Positions 1-6,230 of a stretch of 64,000 nucleotides of DNA are shown piece after piece. Every line of letters starts with the position of its first letter. Position 1 is the stretch's first letter. Source of the stretch: Phytohabitans maris (GTDB taxonomy: Bacteria; Actinomycetota; Actinomycetes; Mycobacteriales; Micromonosporaceae); the NCBI RefSeq assembly GCF_031085175.1, contig NZ_JAVHUY010000039.1:1-64000 (forward strand), written 5' to 3'. A program made the translations under genes and the position numbers. A model generated the notes under the pieces. That model was not told where the DNA came from, made no database searches, and saw only the letters and a list, made by a program, of their open reading frames with translations.

Positions 1-641
1 AGGCGGGCGGCGACCTCGTCCAGGTCATACACCGTCACCGCGATGTCGGCGGCGGCCGGCCCGGTCGCCTGCCGGATCTTCGCGTGCAGCACCTTCGACA
101 GCGCCCGCTGCCGCCGCTCCGTACGCACCGCGGCCTCAGCGGCGGCGAGACTGCCGTACAGGCCCAGCGTCGGGTCGACGAGGGCGAGGTGCCGCGCACG
201 CCGGGTCAGCCACGGGTGCCGCAGCCAGTGCACCAGGCCGTAGACCGGCGGGGTCGGCGGCAGCTTCCCGGCCGCGCGCAGAGCATCCCGGCGACGGGCC
301 GCAGAGTCGATCAGCCAGACCGAGTACCCCAGGGCGGACATGCCGGCGAAGAACGCTGCCTGGCCCGGTTCTTCCCAGTGTCCGAGGAGGTTCACCAGCA
401 CCGCCCCGACTGCCACTGCGGCGGACAGCAGCCGGGACCACATCGCCCGCTCGCCGAGCTGCCGGCGGCGGTCGGCGTGCATCGACAAGACGGCTCCGCC
501 GAACTCGACCGCGCCGACGGCCAGGAACGCGAACGGCGCCCACCAGTTCAGCCAGCCGGTAGCGGCCTGCCCGGAGCCGACCAGCGCGACGCCGAACACG
601 ACCACGTAGAACAGCCGCAGCGCGGTGCGGGTGTCGCTCAT
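1..641 (-). CDS. Membrane protein of a mobile-element-like gene chain (3' end outside window)
   Basis: The gene starts with ATG at 641 and runs off the left edge with no stop, so at least 213 residues are coded here. The N-terminal half holds about four hydrophobic segments (roughly residues 8-28, 33-52, 70-88 and 95-112). A basic, helical, probably cytoplasmic tail follows. The start overlaps the stop of the upstream gene as ATGA, which implies translational coupling. Small polytopic proteins with soluble tails (Spd- or DUF2637-like) are common in transfer modules of actinomycete integrative elements; that link rests on architecture and context only. No catalytic motif is visible. It could also be an unrelated integral membrane protein. 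Confidence 0.7.
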   Translation of the reverse strand, partial: MSDTRTALRLFYVVVFGVALVGSGQAATGWLNWWAPFAFLAVGAVEFGGAVLSMHADRRRQLGERAMWSRLLSAAVAVGAVLVNLLGHWEEPGQAAFFAGMSALGYSVWLIDSAARRRDALRAAGKLPPTPPVYGLVHWLRHPWLTRRARHLALVDPTLGLYGSLAAAEAAVRTERRQRALSKVLHAKIRQATGPAAADIAVTVYDLDEVAAR

Positions 642-1018
642 CGGGTGATCTCCTTGAGCTTGCCGGTGGCGATCGCGTGCTGCGTGGCCTTGGCATGGTG
701 TGCGGCGAGGTAGCCGGTCGCCGCGAGGACACCGCCCACCGTGGCGACGTAGCCGATGCCGGCCATCGCGAGGACCCACGCGGCGACCGGCCCGGCGGCG
801 ACCCGGATGACGAACCAGCCGGTGACGTACGCGGTCGTGGTCGCGAAGAGGGTGAGGCGGGCCCGATACGACGCGCGCTGCCACCAGCGAACGAGCGTGA
901 CGGTCAGCCACGCGTGGTTGCCGACCAGGCCCAGGACGATCAGGGCCGTGCCCCAGCCGCCGCCGACGCAGATGCCAGCGGTGATCAGCGCGGTCGCTGC
1001 CGCGCACAGGGCGATCAC
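638..1018 (-). CDS. Small four-helix membrane protein
   Basis: This 126-residue protein starts with GTG at 1018. It is almost entirely hydrophobic, with about four membrane helices. A basic loop containing the residues RASYRARLTL lies between the second and third helix, and a short charged C-terminus ends KLKEITR. Its start overlaps the stop of the 35-residue gene upstream (GTGA), and its stop overlaps the start of the gene downstream (ATGA), so it sits inside one translationally coupled transcript. I do not recognise the family. Position among tightly packed membrane genes suggests a role in DNA transfer or spread, or another envelope function of a mobile element (inference). Confidence 0.72.
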   Translation of the reverse strand: MIALCAAATALITAGICVGGGWGTALIVLGLVGNHAWLTVTLVRWWQRASYRARLTLFATTTAYVTGWFVIRVAAGPVAAWVLAMAGIGYVATVGGVLAATGYLAAHHAKATQHAIATGKLKEITR

Positions 1019-1122
1019 CCGGCACCACCGAGGCGGGACAGGTCGGACCAGGCGGCCAGCCCAGCGAGGGCCACAGCGACGGCGACGGTGCGGTAGACGA
1101 GGCGGTTCACGAACGCGGTCAC
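1015..1122 (-). CDS. 35-residue single-pass membrane peptide
   Basis: A GTG start at 1122 and a TGA stop at 1015 define a 35-residue peptide. It has a short basic N-terminus (TAFVNRLVYR), one hydrophobic helix rich in Ala and Val, and a short Gly-rich tail. Its start overlaps the stop of the zinc-ribbon gene as GTGA, and its own stop overlaps the GTG start of the next gene in the same way. This double overlap is the main reason to treat so short a frame as real. No known family is recognised. It may simply be a membrane partner of the two larger membrane proteins downstream. Confidence 0.55.
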   Translation of the reverse strand: MTAFVNRLVYRTVAVAVALAGLAAWSDLSRLGGAG

Positions 1123-1691
1123 AGGTCCCTCACCGCCCGCTGGCCGTCGCGGACGACGTGGACGAGGAGCGGGTAGGTGGGCCCGTCGTGCCACGGCTTG
1201 ATCTCGCGCCGGGTCAGGACCCGCCGTAGCCGGAACCCGGTGAGCGGGTCGGTGGGCACGTCGGTGCGGATCTCCACCTCGTCGCGGGTGACGCGGACGT
1301 CGAACACGGTCCGCCAGCCGACGTGGAGCAGGACCAGGTCGCCGACCTGGAGGGTGGCGACGTCCTCGGCGGCTGCGAGGTACACGCCGCCCTCGGCGTG
1401 GATGAACGTCCGTGCACAGCGGCGGCACGACCAGGACATGCCGCCCTTCGCCGGCCCGTGCTGGTCGAGGATGTACGGAAGCTTGCACCACGGGCAGCGC
1501 GGAGCGGTCGGGTCCGGATCCGCAGCTTCGCCGTACAGGTCGAAGGTGACGTAGCGGCGGACCCAGTCGCGGTGGGCGGCGTCCCGGGCCGCGTCGGGCC
1601 CGGCCGCCGACCGCCCGGTCACGCTGGGGCGAAGCAGGTCGGCGAAGGCGGCGACCTCGGCGGCCATGCCATAGACGCGGAGCTTCACCAC
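1119..1691 (-). CDS. Zinc-ribbon protein of unknown function
   Basis: The 190-residue product begins VKLRVYG and carries a CPWC knuckle near residue 67 and a CRRC knuckle about 24 residues later. Together these look like one four-cysteine zinc ribbon. The C-terminal part is rich in beta structure, with a stretch (EVEIRTDVPTDPLTG) and a basic segment RLRRVLTRREIKPW. Two adjacent GTG codons at 1691 and 1688 could both start translation; 1688 would give a GTGA overlap with the preceding stop. It is coupled to genes on both sides. It may bind nucleic acid or act as an adaptor, but nothing in the sequence settles that, and I do not recognise the family. Confidence 0.75.
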   Translation of the reverse strand: MVKLRVYGMAAEVAAFADLLRPSVTGRSAAGPDAARDAAHRDWVRRYVTFDLYGEAADPDPTAPRCPWCKLPYILDQHGPAKGGMSWSCRRCARTFIHAEGGVYLAAAEDVATLQVGDLVLLHVGWRTVFDVRVTRDEVEIRTDVPTDPLTGFRLRRVLTRREIKPWHDGPTYPLLVHVVRDGQRAVRDL

Positions 1692-2365
1692 TCACCGACC
1701 TCACGGTCGGCGTCGGACTCGGCGCGCAGCTTGGTGAGGTACTCGATCAGCGCCTCGCCCTCCAGTGGCTTCACCGGGGCCGACCGCCACGCCTCCGCCG
1801 TATCGTCGGCTCCGCCGAGGGCCAGCCGAGCACCGGACGCGAACGCCTTCCACAGCCCCTCGATGTCCTCCTCCTCGGTGAGGACCCGGAATGCCACCGA
1901 TCCGTCCTGCCCGTCGTAGGGGGCGAGGTGGGCCAGTGCCTCCCTCCGCTGCTCGTCGGTGAGGTTCTGGTCGGCGACCACGGCCGCCTTGATCTGGTCG
2001 TGGGTGCGGGCGAGGAACGCCACGTCCTCCGCGATCTTGATCATGCGTTGGATGCCGGAGCGGATCTCCGCCTTGCTGTCCGGGTTGCTGCCCGGGTCCT
2101 GCAGGAACGCCGACAACTGGTGGGCGATCGCGACGTCCTCCGGGTCGATGCCGGCGGCGCGGGTCAGGTGTTCGACCGCCCGTTCGGCGGACTCGCCCTC
2201 GAACGGCACCGAGGGGGAGAGGCGCGCCATCTTCTCCTGGGCAGTCAGTACCGGGTCGACGAGCAGGGCGGTCGCCGTGGCGGCGTCGAACACGGGCAGG
2301 GTCAGGGTGTCGGCCCGGTCGATGCGCGAGTGCGCGGGGACCGGCGCGGTTGCGATGATGCTCAC
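1685..2365 (-). CDS. Unknown acidic helical protein
   Basis: This GTG-started frame codes for 226 residues. A strong ribosome-binding site (AGGAGG) lies about 8 bases upstream, which supports the start at 2365. The protein is acidic, has no signal peptide or membrane segment, and is predicted mainly alpha-helical. Noticeable stretches are LTAQEKMARLSPSVPFEG in the N-terminal third and the charged C-terminus SDADREVGEW. I do not recognise a family. It follows a 144-residue gene after an 80-bp gap and its stop overlaps the zinc-ribbon gene, so it is probably the second gene of the transcript that starts near 2881. Confidence 0.75.
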   Translation of the reverse strand: MSIIATAPVPAHSRIDRADTLTLPVFDAATATALLVDPVLTAQEKMARLSPSVPFEGESAERAVEHLTRAAGIDPEDVAIAHQLSAFLQDPGSNPDSKAEIRSGIQRMIKIAEDVAFLARTHDQIKAAVVADQNLTDEQRREALAHLAPYDGQDGSVAFRVLTEEEDIEGLWKAFASGARLALGGADDTAEAWRSAPVKPLEGEALIEYLTKLRAESDADREVGEW

Positions 2366-2445
2366 GGGTTCGTCCTCCTGGTGTTGGCAGGTATGGGCGG
2401 ATCAAGGGCTCCGGCTGGTCTCCACACCGGTCGGGGCCCGTCTTG

Positions 2446-2880
2446 CTAGACGAGGGCCAGCTGCTCGGCCCTCGCCATCCGGTCGCGCTGCACGGCCGCG
2501 AGGTGCGCGGCCCGGATCTCGGCGAAGGTCCGGGGGCGCCGCCCCTCGGCGGTCGCCTTGAGCCCGGCCTCGATCTCGCGGATCGTCTTCTCCTCGGCCT
2601 TGACCTCGGCCGGGGTGAGGAGCGCGTCGGCGAGCTTGTTCAGGCGGCGCAGGCCGACCTGGTCCCGGCGGCGCATGACCTCGTGGATGTCCTCCTGCAC
2701 GACCGCCTTGACGCGGTGTGCGCAGCGGAGGCAGAGGGCCGGGGTGTTGTCGGCGGTGAGCTCGCGGGCCGGGCCGATGATCCGGCCGTTGCCGCTGCCG
2801 CAGTGGGCGAGGCCGTTGAGGGAGAGGTGGAGCTTGGCGCCCTTGCGGGTGCTGACCTGGCCGACCATCACGTTCTGCAT
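2446..2880 (-). CDS. Small Cys/His protein, first gene of the left-edge operon
   Basis: The 144-residue product starts at ATG 2880. Its N-terminal half contains a His-Cys pair (LAHCGSG) and then CLRCAH about 25 residues later, which could form a treble-clef or zinc-ribbon-like metal site. The C-terminal half is a charged helix (AEVKAEEKTIREIEAGLK) ending AEQLALV. A TTGACT/TAGACT promoter ends 7 bases before the ATG, so the message is probably leaderless. The gene is divergent from the HTH gene at 2977 and both share the inverted-repeat operator between them. No family is recognised; it could be a regulator or a structural protein of a mobile element. Confidence 0.72.
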   Translation of the reverse strand: MQNVMVGQVSTRKGAKLHLSLNGLAHCGSGNGRIIGPARELTADNTPALCLRCAHRVKAVVQEDIHEVMRRRDQVGLRRLNKLADALLTPAEVKAEEKTIREIEAGLKATAEGRRPRTFAEIRAAHLAAVQRDRMARAEQLALV

Positions 2881-2887
2881 GGTATTC

Positions 2888-2916
2888 AGTCTAGAGGCAG
2901 AATGCATTGTAGTCAA
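2888..2916 (-). promoter_or_regulatory. Sigma-70-like promoter for a leaderless transcript
   Basis: On the minus strand TTGACT (2916-2911) and TAGACT (2893-2888) are separated by exactly 17 bases. The -10 ends 7 bases before the ATG at 2880, so transcription would begin at or next to the start codon. No Shine-Dalgarno sequence precedes that ATG, which agrees with leaderless translation. Confidence 0.6.
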
Positions 2917-2939
2917 GGTCAGACTGCATTCTGCCTCTA
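2892..2939. promoter_or_regulatory. 15-bp perfect inverted-repeat operator between divergent genes
   Basis: TAGAGGCAGAATGCA (2892-2906) and its exact reverse complement TGCATTCTGCCTCTA (2925-2939) are separated by 18 bases. The left arm covers the -10 and spacer of the minus-strand promoter and the right arm lies where a plus-strand promoter for the HTH gene would be. A dimeric or tetrameric repressor bound here could shut both directions. The neighbouring HTH protein (2977-3267) is the obvious candidate, but this is inference. Confidence 0.65.
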
Positions 2940-2976
2940 TGGTGGAGGCATCCCGGTCCATGCGAGAATGGCGTCC

Positions 2977-3267
2977 ATGCCAGAGACTGACGCCGTCAAG
3001 ATCGAAGCCGCGAAGCGCGCCGTGGCCGATGCCGCTGCCGCGTATCAGGCCGCGGTCGAGGAGGAAAAGGCCGCCCTCACCGCCCTCGCCGAAGTCAAGG
3101 CGCGGCGAGATGCGGCGGGCGAGGCGGTGGCGAAGGCGCGGGTCCCGCTGCACGACGCGATCGTGGCGGCGGCGGCGCTGGACATCCGGCAGGTCGACCT
3201 GGTCAAGCTGAGCGGGTACACCCGCGACCGCATCTACAAGATCGTGCAGTCGTCCACTGTGGAGTGA
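2977..3267 (+). CDS. Coiled-coil protein with C-terminal helix-turn-helix
   Basis: The 96-residue product has an Ala/Glu/Lys-rich N-terminal two thirds with heptad-like spacing, consistent with a coiled coil. It ends in DIRQVDLVKLSGYTRDRIYKI, where VDLVKLSG-Y-TRDRIYKIV matches a small helix-turn-helix. It has no membrane segment. An in-frame ATG at 2968 would add three residues; no good ribosome-binding site separates the two. The gene is divergent from the minus-strand chain across the 15-bp inverted repeat, so a DNA-binding role at that operator is likely. Small coiled-coil/HTH proteins like this occur in actinomycete plasmids and integrative elements. Confidence 0.72.
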   Translation: MPETDAVKIEAAKRAVADAAAAYQAAVEEEKAALTALAEVKARRDAAGEAVAKARVPLHDAIVAAAALDIRQVDLVKLSGYTRDRIYKIVQSSTVE

Positions 3268-3313
3268 CTGCCTGCCCGTGGGCACATCCTGGACACAACA
3301 GCGCCGGATGCGA

Positions 3314-3339
3314 CGTGATCCCGCGTGATGTGACGTGAT
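3314..3339. repeat. Three CGTGAT repeats at exact 10-bp spacing
   Basis: CGTGAT occurs at 3314-3319, 3324-3329 and 3334-3339, so the repeats lie on one face of the helix. A related GCGATG follows at 3344. The tract lies between the HTH gene and a convergent membrane-protein gene. It may be an iteron-like binding site or a DNA-transfer recognition site of the neighbouring element; that is speculative. Confidence 0.4.
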
Positions 3340-3400
3340 GCTTGCGATGCAGGTCACAGGGCATGTCGATCTATCCCCCCAGGACCCGCTTTTGGGCGCT

Positions 3401-3670
3401 CTATTCGAAGAGCGAGTAGTGGTGGTTCGGGTCCTGGCGGTGGCGGATGCGGATGCGGCGGCTGACGACGACGATGTCGATCACCGCGACCGCCGCCAGC
3501 GCGGCGGCGATGACCGTCAGGACCGGGTGGTCGGCGAGGGCGAGCAGGACCGCCAGCGCCACCATGATCACGAGGCCCATCGAGGCGAGGAGAAGCCGCA
3601 GGTTGAGCGCGCTGTAGGCGTGTCCGACCGTCCCGCGCCGGCCACGGGGCTGCCCGGGTTGTGTGGTCAT
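3401..3670 (-). CDS. Small two-helix membrane protein (DUF6343-like)
   Basis: The 89-residue product starts at ATG 3670. A basic N-terminus (QPRGRRGTVGHAYSALNLR) is followed by two hydrophobic helices (about residues 28-46 and 49-66). The tail is basic, reading SRRIRIRHRQDPNHHYSLFE. The Arg-rich GTxGxAxSALxLRL pattern followed by two helices resembles actinobacterial DUF6343 proteins, from memory and without a search. It is convergent with the HTH gene and is the last gene before an AT-richer stretch. Function is unknown. Confidence 0.6.
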   Translation of the reverse strand: MTTQPGQPRGRRGTVGHAYSALNLRLLLASMGLVIMVALAVLLALADHPVLTVIAAALAAVAVIDIVVVSRRIRIRHRQDPNHHYSLFE

Positions 3671-3763
3671 GCGATTCGGATACCCGATCCTGCGACTTCC
3701 ACACTTGATAAAAGATTCTGCACGGCCGCTACCTGCGAATATGCAGAAGATCGCGGCGAGGGA

Positions 3764-3792
3764 TTGACAGCGGTAAGGCACTCGCCGAGAAT
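3764..3792 (+). promoter_or_regulatory. Candidate promoter for the heme hydroxylase operon
   Basis: TTGACA at 3764-3769 is followed 17 bases later by GAGAAT (3787-3792). It lies in a stretch from about 3670 to 3890 that is clearly AT-richer than its surroundings and holds no convincing gene. Transcription from it would give a leader of about 90 bases before the GTG at 3892. Confidence 0.4.
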
Positions 3793-3891
3793 CTTGAGGG
3801 ACTGCAGCGCCGCTGTCCGAATGGCATTTGAGTTTGGCCTGCGTCGTCCAATTCTCGTCGCCTGAAACCTTCTCGGAAGGGCGGGGACGCC

Positions 3892-4995
3892 GTGCATGGT
3901 GGCCTATTGTGCTTGCCTTATCCTGCGCTATTACCGACGACAAGAGAGCAGGTCGCGGGCGTTACACGCGACCTGTCTTATTCAGGGGTAATTGAGACCC
4001 TCTTCGATCCCGGTCTATGGGATGGAGAGTGGTCGGACAATGTGTCCACCCAAGATGGCGACCCCGAGTATGTCGAGCATGACCGTTATTTCCGGGTCAC
4101 CCGAGTGAAACACAGGCCGGCCTTCGCGTTTGTGCGAGGCCTCCTCCAAACCCATTCTTGGGTACACGAAAACGGCCTGGCCATGGGTGTTTCGATTCTC
4201 GATCCGGTGGAGTGGCAGGAGATGTTCGCCGGGCTGGACGCGCTCCTGCGGTACGCGGCCGGCGACCGTCTCAAGGAGGGCGTGCCGGTCGTCCTGCGCC
4301 CCGCGCCGCGGCACGTCCGCGCCGGGTACGACCCGGAGCGGCGCTGGCTGGTCGGCCACCAGTTCATCTTCGCGCTGCTCCAAGGCGTGATCGTCGGCCT
4401 CAACTGCTACCTCGAGGCGGGCGGCGACGACCCGGACGGCGAGGCGGCGGCCGACGCCAACGCCGCGGTGCTGGTGGCGGCCGCGTTCATGCGCAGCTCG
4501 GCGGCGGCCATCAAGTTCACCGCCGACTTCGGCCCGGTCGACTACGACGCGCGCATCCGGCCGGCGATGAGCCCGCCCAGCGTGCGCGAGGGCTTCAGCG
4601 GCCTGCAGACCCGCGACCACGCCTACCTGGTCAGCCTCTTCACCCGGCTGCGGGAGACCGCCGCGGCGCACGGGGAGGGGGTGGCGGGCGAGGCGTTCGA
4701 GCAGTTCGTCGAGGCGACCGTGACGGCGTACGAGGCGCACAAGTTCATCTGTTCCCGCTTCGGCGGCGACATCCTGCCCAGCCTGCGCATGGCGGCCGCC
4801 TCCCGGGGCCGCTCGACCCAGTCCGGTGTCACCGCGCTCCGCCAGCTGATGCGGGCCCGCCTGTTTGCGCTGACCCCCGAGGGCACGCCGGCCCGCGCGG
4901 CCGTACCGGCCTCGATGCTCGGCTCGGTGCTCTCGGCTCCCGCCTCGACGCCGGCTTCGGGGTGCGCCTCCGCCGAAGGGAACGAGGTCCGATGA
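3892..4995 (+). CDS. SfmD-like heme-dependent aromatic (tyrosine) hydroxylase
   Basis: This 367-residue protein matches the histidine-ligated heme aromatic oxygenase superfamily that includes SfmD and the LmbB2-type tyrosine hydroxylases. Recognisable blocks are WLVGHQFIFALLQG (about 152-165), the IRPAMSPP-GFSGLQTRDH block (222-243) and AYEAHKFICSRFGGD (279-293). The last contains H283-x-x-x-C287, the second half of the HxnHxxxC motif that binds heme covalently in SfmD; H243 would be the first histidine. In SfmD the enzyme hydroxylates 3-methyltyrosine with peroxide, so a substituted tyrosine or another phenol is a reasonable substrate here (inference). The start is GTG with an AAGG/GGGG stretch upstream. 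Codon 14 is TTA (3931-3933), and roughly the first 100 codons are AT-richer than the rest. The stop overlaps the next start as ATGA. Confidence 0.78.
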   Translation: MHGGLLCLPYPALLPTTREQVAGVTRDLSYSGVIETLFDPGLWDGEWSDNVSTQDGDPEYVEHDRYFRVTRVKHRPAFAFVRGLLQTHSWVHENGLAMGVSILDPVEWQEMFAGLDALLRYAAGDRLKEGVPVVLRPAPRHVRAGYDPERRWLVGHQFIFALLQGVIVGLNCYLEAGGDDPDGEAAADANAAVLVAAAFMRSSAAAIKFTADFGPVDYDARIRPAMSPPSVREGFSGLQTRDHAYLVSLFTRLRETAAAHGEGVAGEAFEQFVEATVTAYEAHKFICSRFGGDILPSLRMAAASRGRSTQSGVTALRQLMRARLFALTPEGTPARAAVPASMLGSVLSAPASTPASGCASAEGNEVR

Positions 4996-6176
4996 CAACC
5001 ACACAGGTCGGCATCGTCGGCGCGGGACCGGCCGGGATGCTCGTCGCCACCCTCCTGCGCCGGGCCGGCGTCGACTGCGTCGTGGTCGAGCAGCGCGACC
5101 GGGCGTACGTGGAGCAGCGCTCGCGCGGCGGCACCGTCGAGCACCGGGTGGTCGACCTGCTGCGCCGGCACGACCTGGCCGGCGGGCTGCTCGCCACCGG
5201 GCAGGTGGAAAACAAGATCGAGTTTCGGATGGCGGGTCGCCGCTACCCCCTGCGGTACGACCCGGTCGCGCAGGGGCGCAGCCACTACATCTACCCCCAG
5301 CAGTTCCTGGTGCGCGACCTGGTCGAGGCGTACCTGGCCGACGGTGGCGACCTCCGCTTCGAGACGCCGGCCCGGGTGATCACCGGTATCGAGGGCGACC
5401 GCCCGCGGATCGAGGTGGAGAGCCCGTCCGGCGGCTCCGAGGTGATCGAGTGTGACGTCGTGGTCGGCGCCGACGGCGAGTACGGCGTGGCCCGCCGCAC
5501 GGTGCCCGCCGGCGCCCTGCACGCCTACGAACACCAGTACGGGTACGCGTGGCTGGCCGTGCTCGCCCAGGCCCCGCCCTCCAGCGACTGCGTCATCAAC
5601 TCCATCCACGAGTCCGGCTCCTGCGTGCACGTGCGGCGTACCCCGGAGGTGAGCCGCTTCTACCTCCAGTGCGCGCGCGACGACACGACCGAGGACTGGC
5701 CGGAGGAGCGGATCTGGAAGGAGATCCGGCTGCGGCTGGCGCTGGACGAGCCGTGGACCCTCCACGAAGGACCGATCCTCTCCACCGGTACGGTGCGCAT
5801 GCGCAGCCTGGTCTGCGCGCCGATGCGGCACGGCTCGCTCTTCCTGGCCGGCGACGCCGCGCACGTCGTACCGCCGGTCGGGGGCAAGGGCTTCAACGTG
5901 GCGCTGGCCGACGCCGAGGAGCTCGCGCTCGGGCTGATGGACCGCTTCCTGCGGCACGACCACGAACGGCTCGACGCGTACTCGCCGACCCGGCTGGCCC
6001 GCATCTGGCGCGTACAGGAGTTCGTGCACTGGATGATGGACCTGGTCAACACGCCAGGGCTGGGCACGCCGGCCGCACCGTTCCTGCACCGGGTGCAGAT
6101 GGCCCGGCTGGAGCGGATCGTCGCCTCACCGCCGTACGGCGCGGCCTTCCTGGAGGACTACATCGGCTACTGGTGA
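4992..6176 (+). CDS. PobA-like FAD-dependent aromatic monooxygenase
   Basis: This 394-residue flavoprotein has the length and layout of 4-hydroxybenzoate 3-hydroxylase. It has the N-terminal dinucleotide-binding motif VGIVGAGPAGM and a DxxVVGADG segment. Near residue 285 the second FAD motif LFLAGDAAHVVPPVGGKGFN is very close to that of PobA. The C-terminal Tyr of DYIG corresponds to PobA Tyr385. By alignment from memory, PobA Tyr201 and Ser212 are replaced (Asn and Val) while Arg214 is kept. The substrate is therefore probably an aromatic acid other than 4-hydroxybenzoate. It uses NAD(P)H and O2 in the cytoplasm. It is coupled by ATGA to the heme hydroxylase, so both probably act on the same aromatic scaffold. 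Confidence 0.82.
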   Translation: MTTTQVGIVGAGPAGMLVATLLRRAGVDCVVVEQRDRAYVEQRSRGGTVEHRVVDLLRRHDLAGGLLATGQVENKIEFRMAGRRYPLRYDPVAQGRSHYIYPQQFLVRDLVEAYLADGGDLRFETPARVITGIEGDRPRIEVESPSGGSEVIECDVVVGADGEYGVARRTVPAGALHAYEHQYGYAWLAVLAQAPPSSDCVINSIHESGSCVHVRRTPEVSRFYLQCARDDTTEDWPEERIWKEIRLRLALDEPWTLHEGPILSTGTVRMRSLVCAPMRHGSLFLAGDAAHVVPPVGGKGFNVALADAEELALGLMDRFLRHDHERLDAYSPTRLARIWRVQEFVHWMMDLVNTPGLGTPAAPFLHRVQMARLERIVASPPYGAAFLEDYIGYW

Positions 6177-6230
6177 GCCGGCACGCGGGTGGCGCGCCCG
6201 GCTACTGGTGAAGCACGTTGGTGGCGCGCC
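6165..6230. repeat. Imperfect tandem duplication across two convergent 3' ends
   Basis: A 34-bp unit at 6165-6198 is repeated as a 31-bp unit at 6200-6230. Both read GGCTACTGGTGA, then GCACG and GTGGCGCGCC, with a small indel and a few changes. The first unit encodes the last residues and stop of the monooxygenase. The second, read on the minus strand, encodes the last residues and stop of the methyltransferase. Confidence 0.75.
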
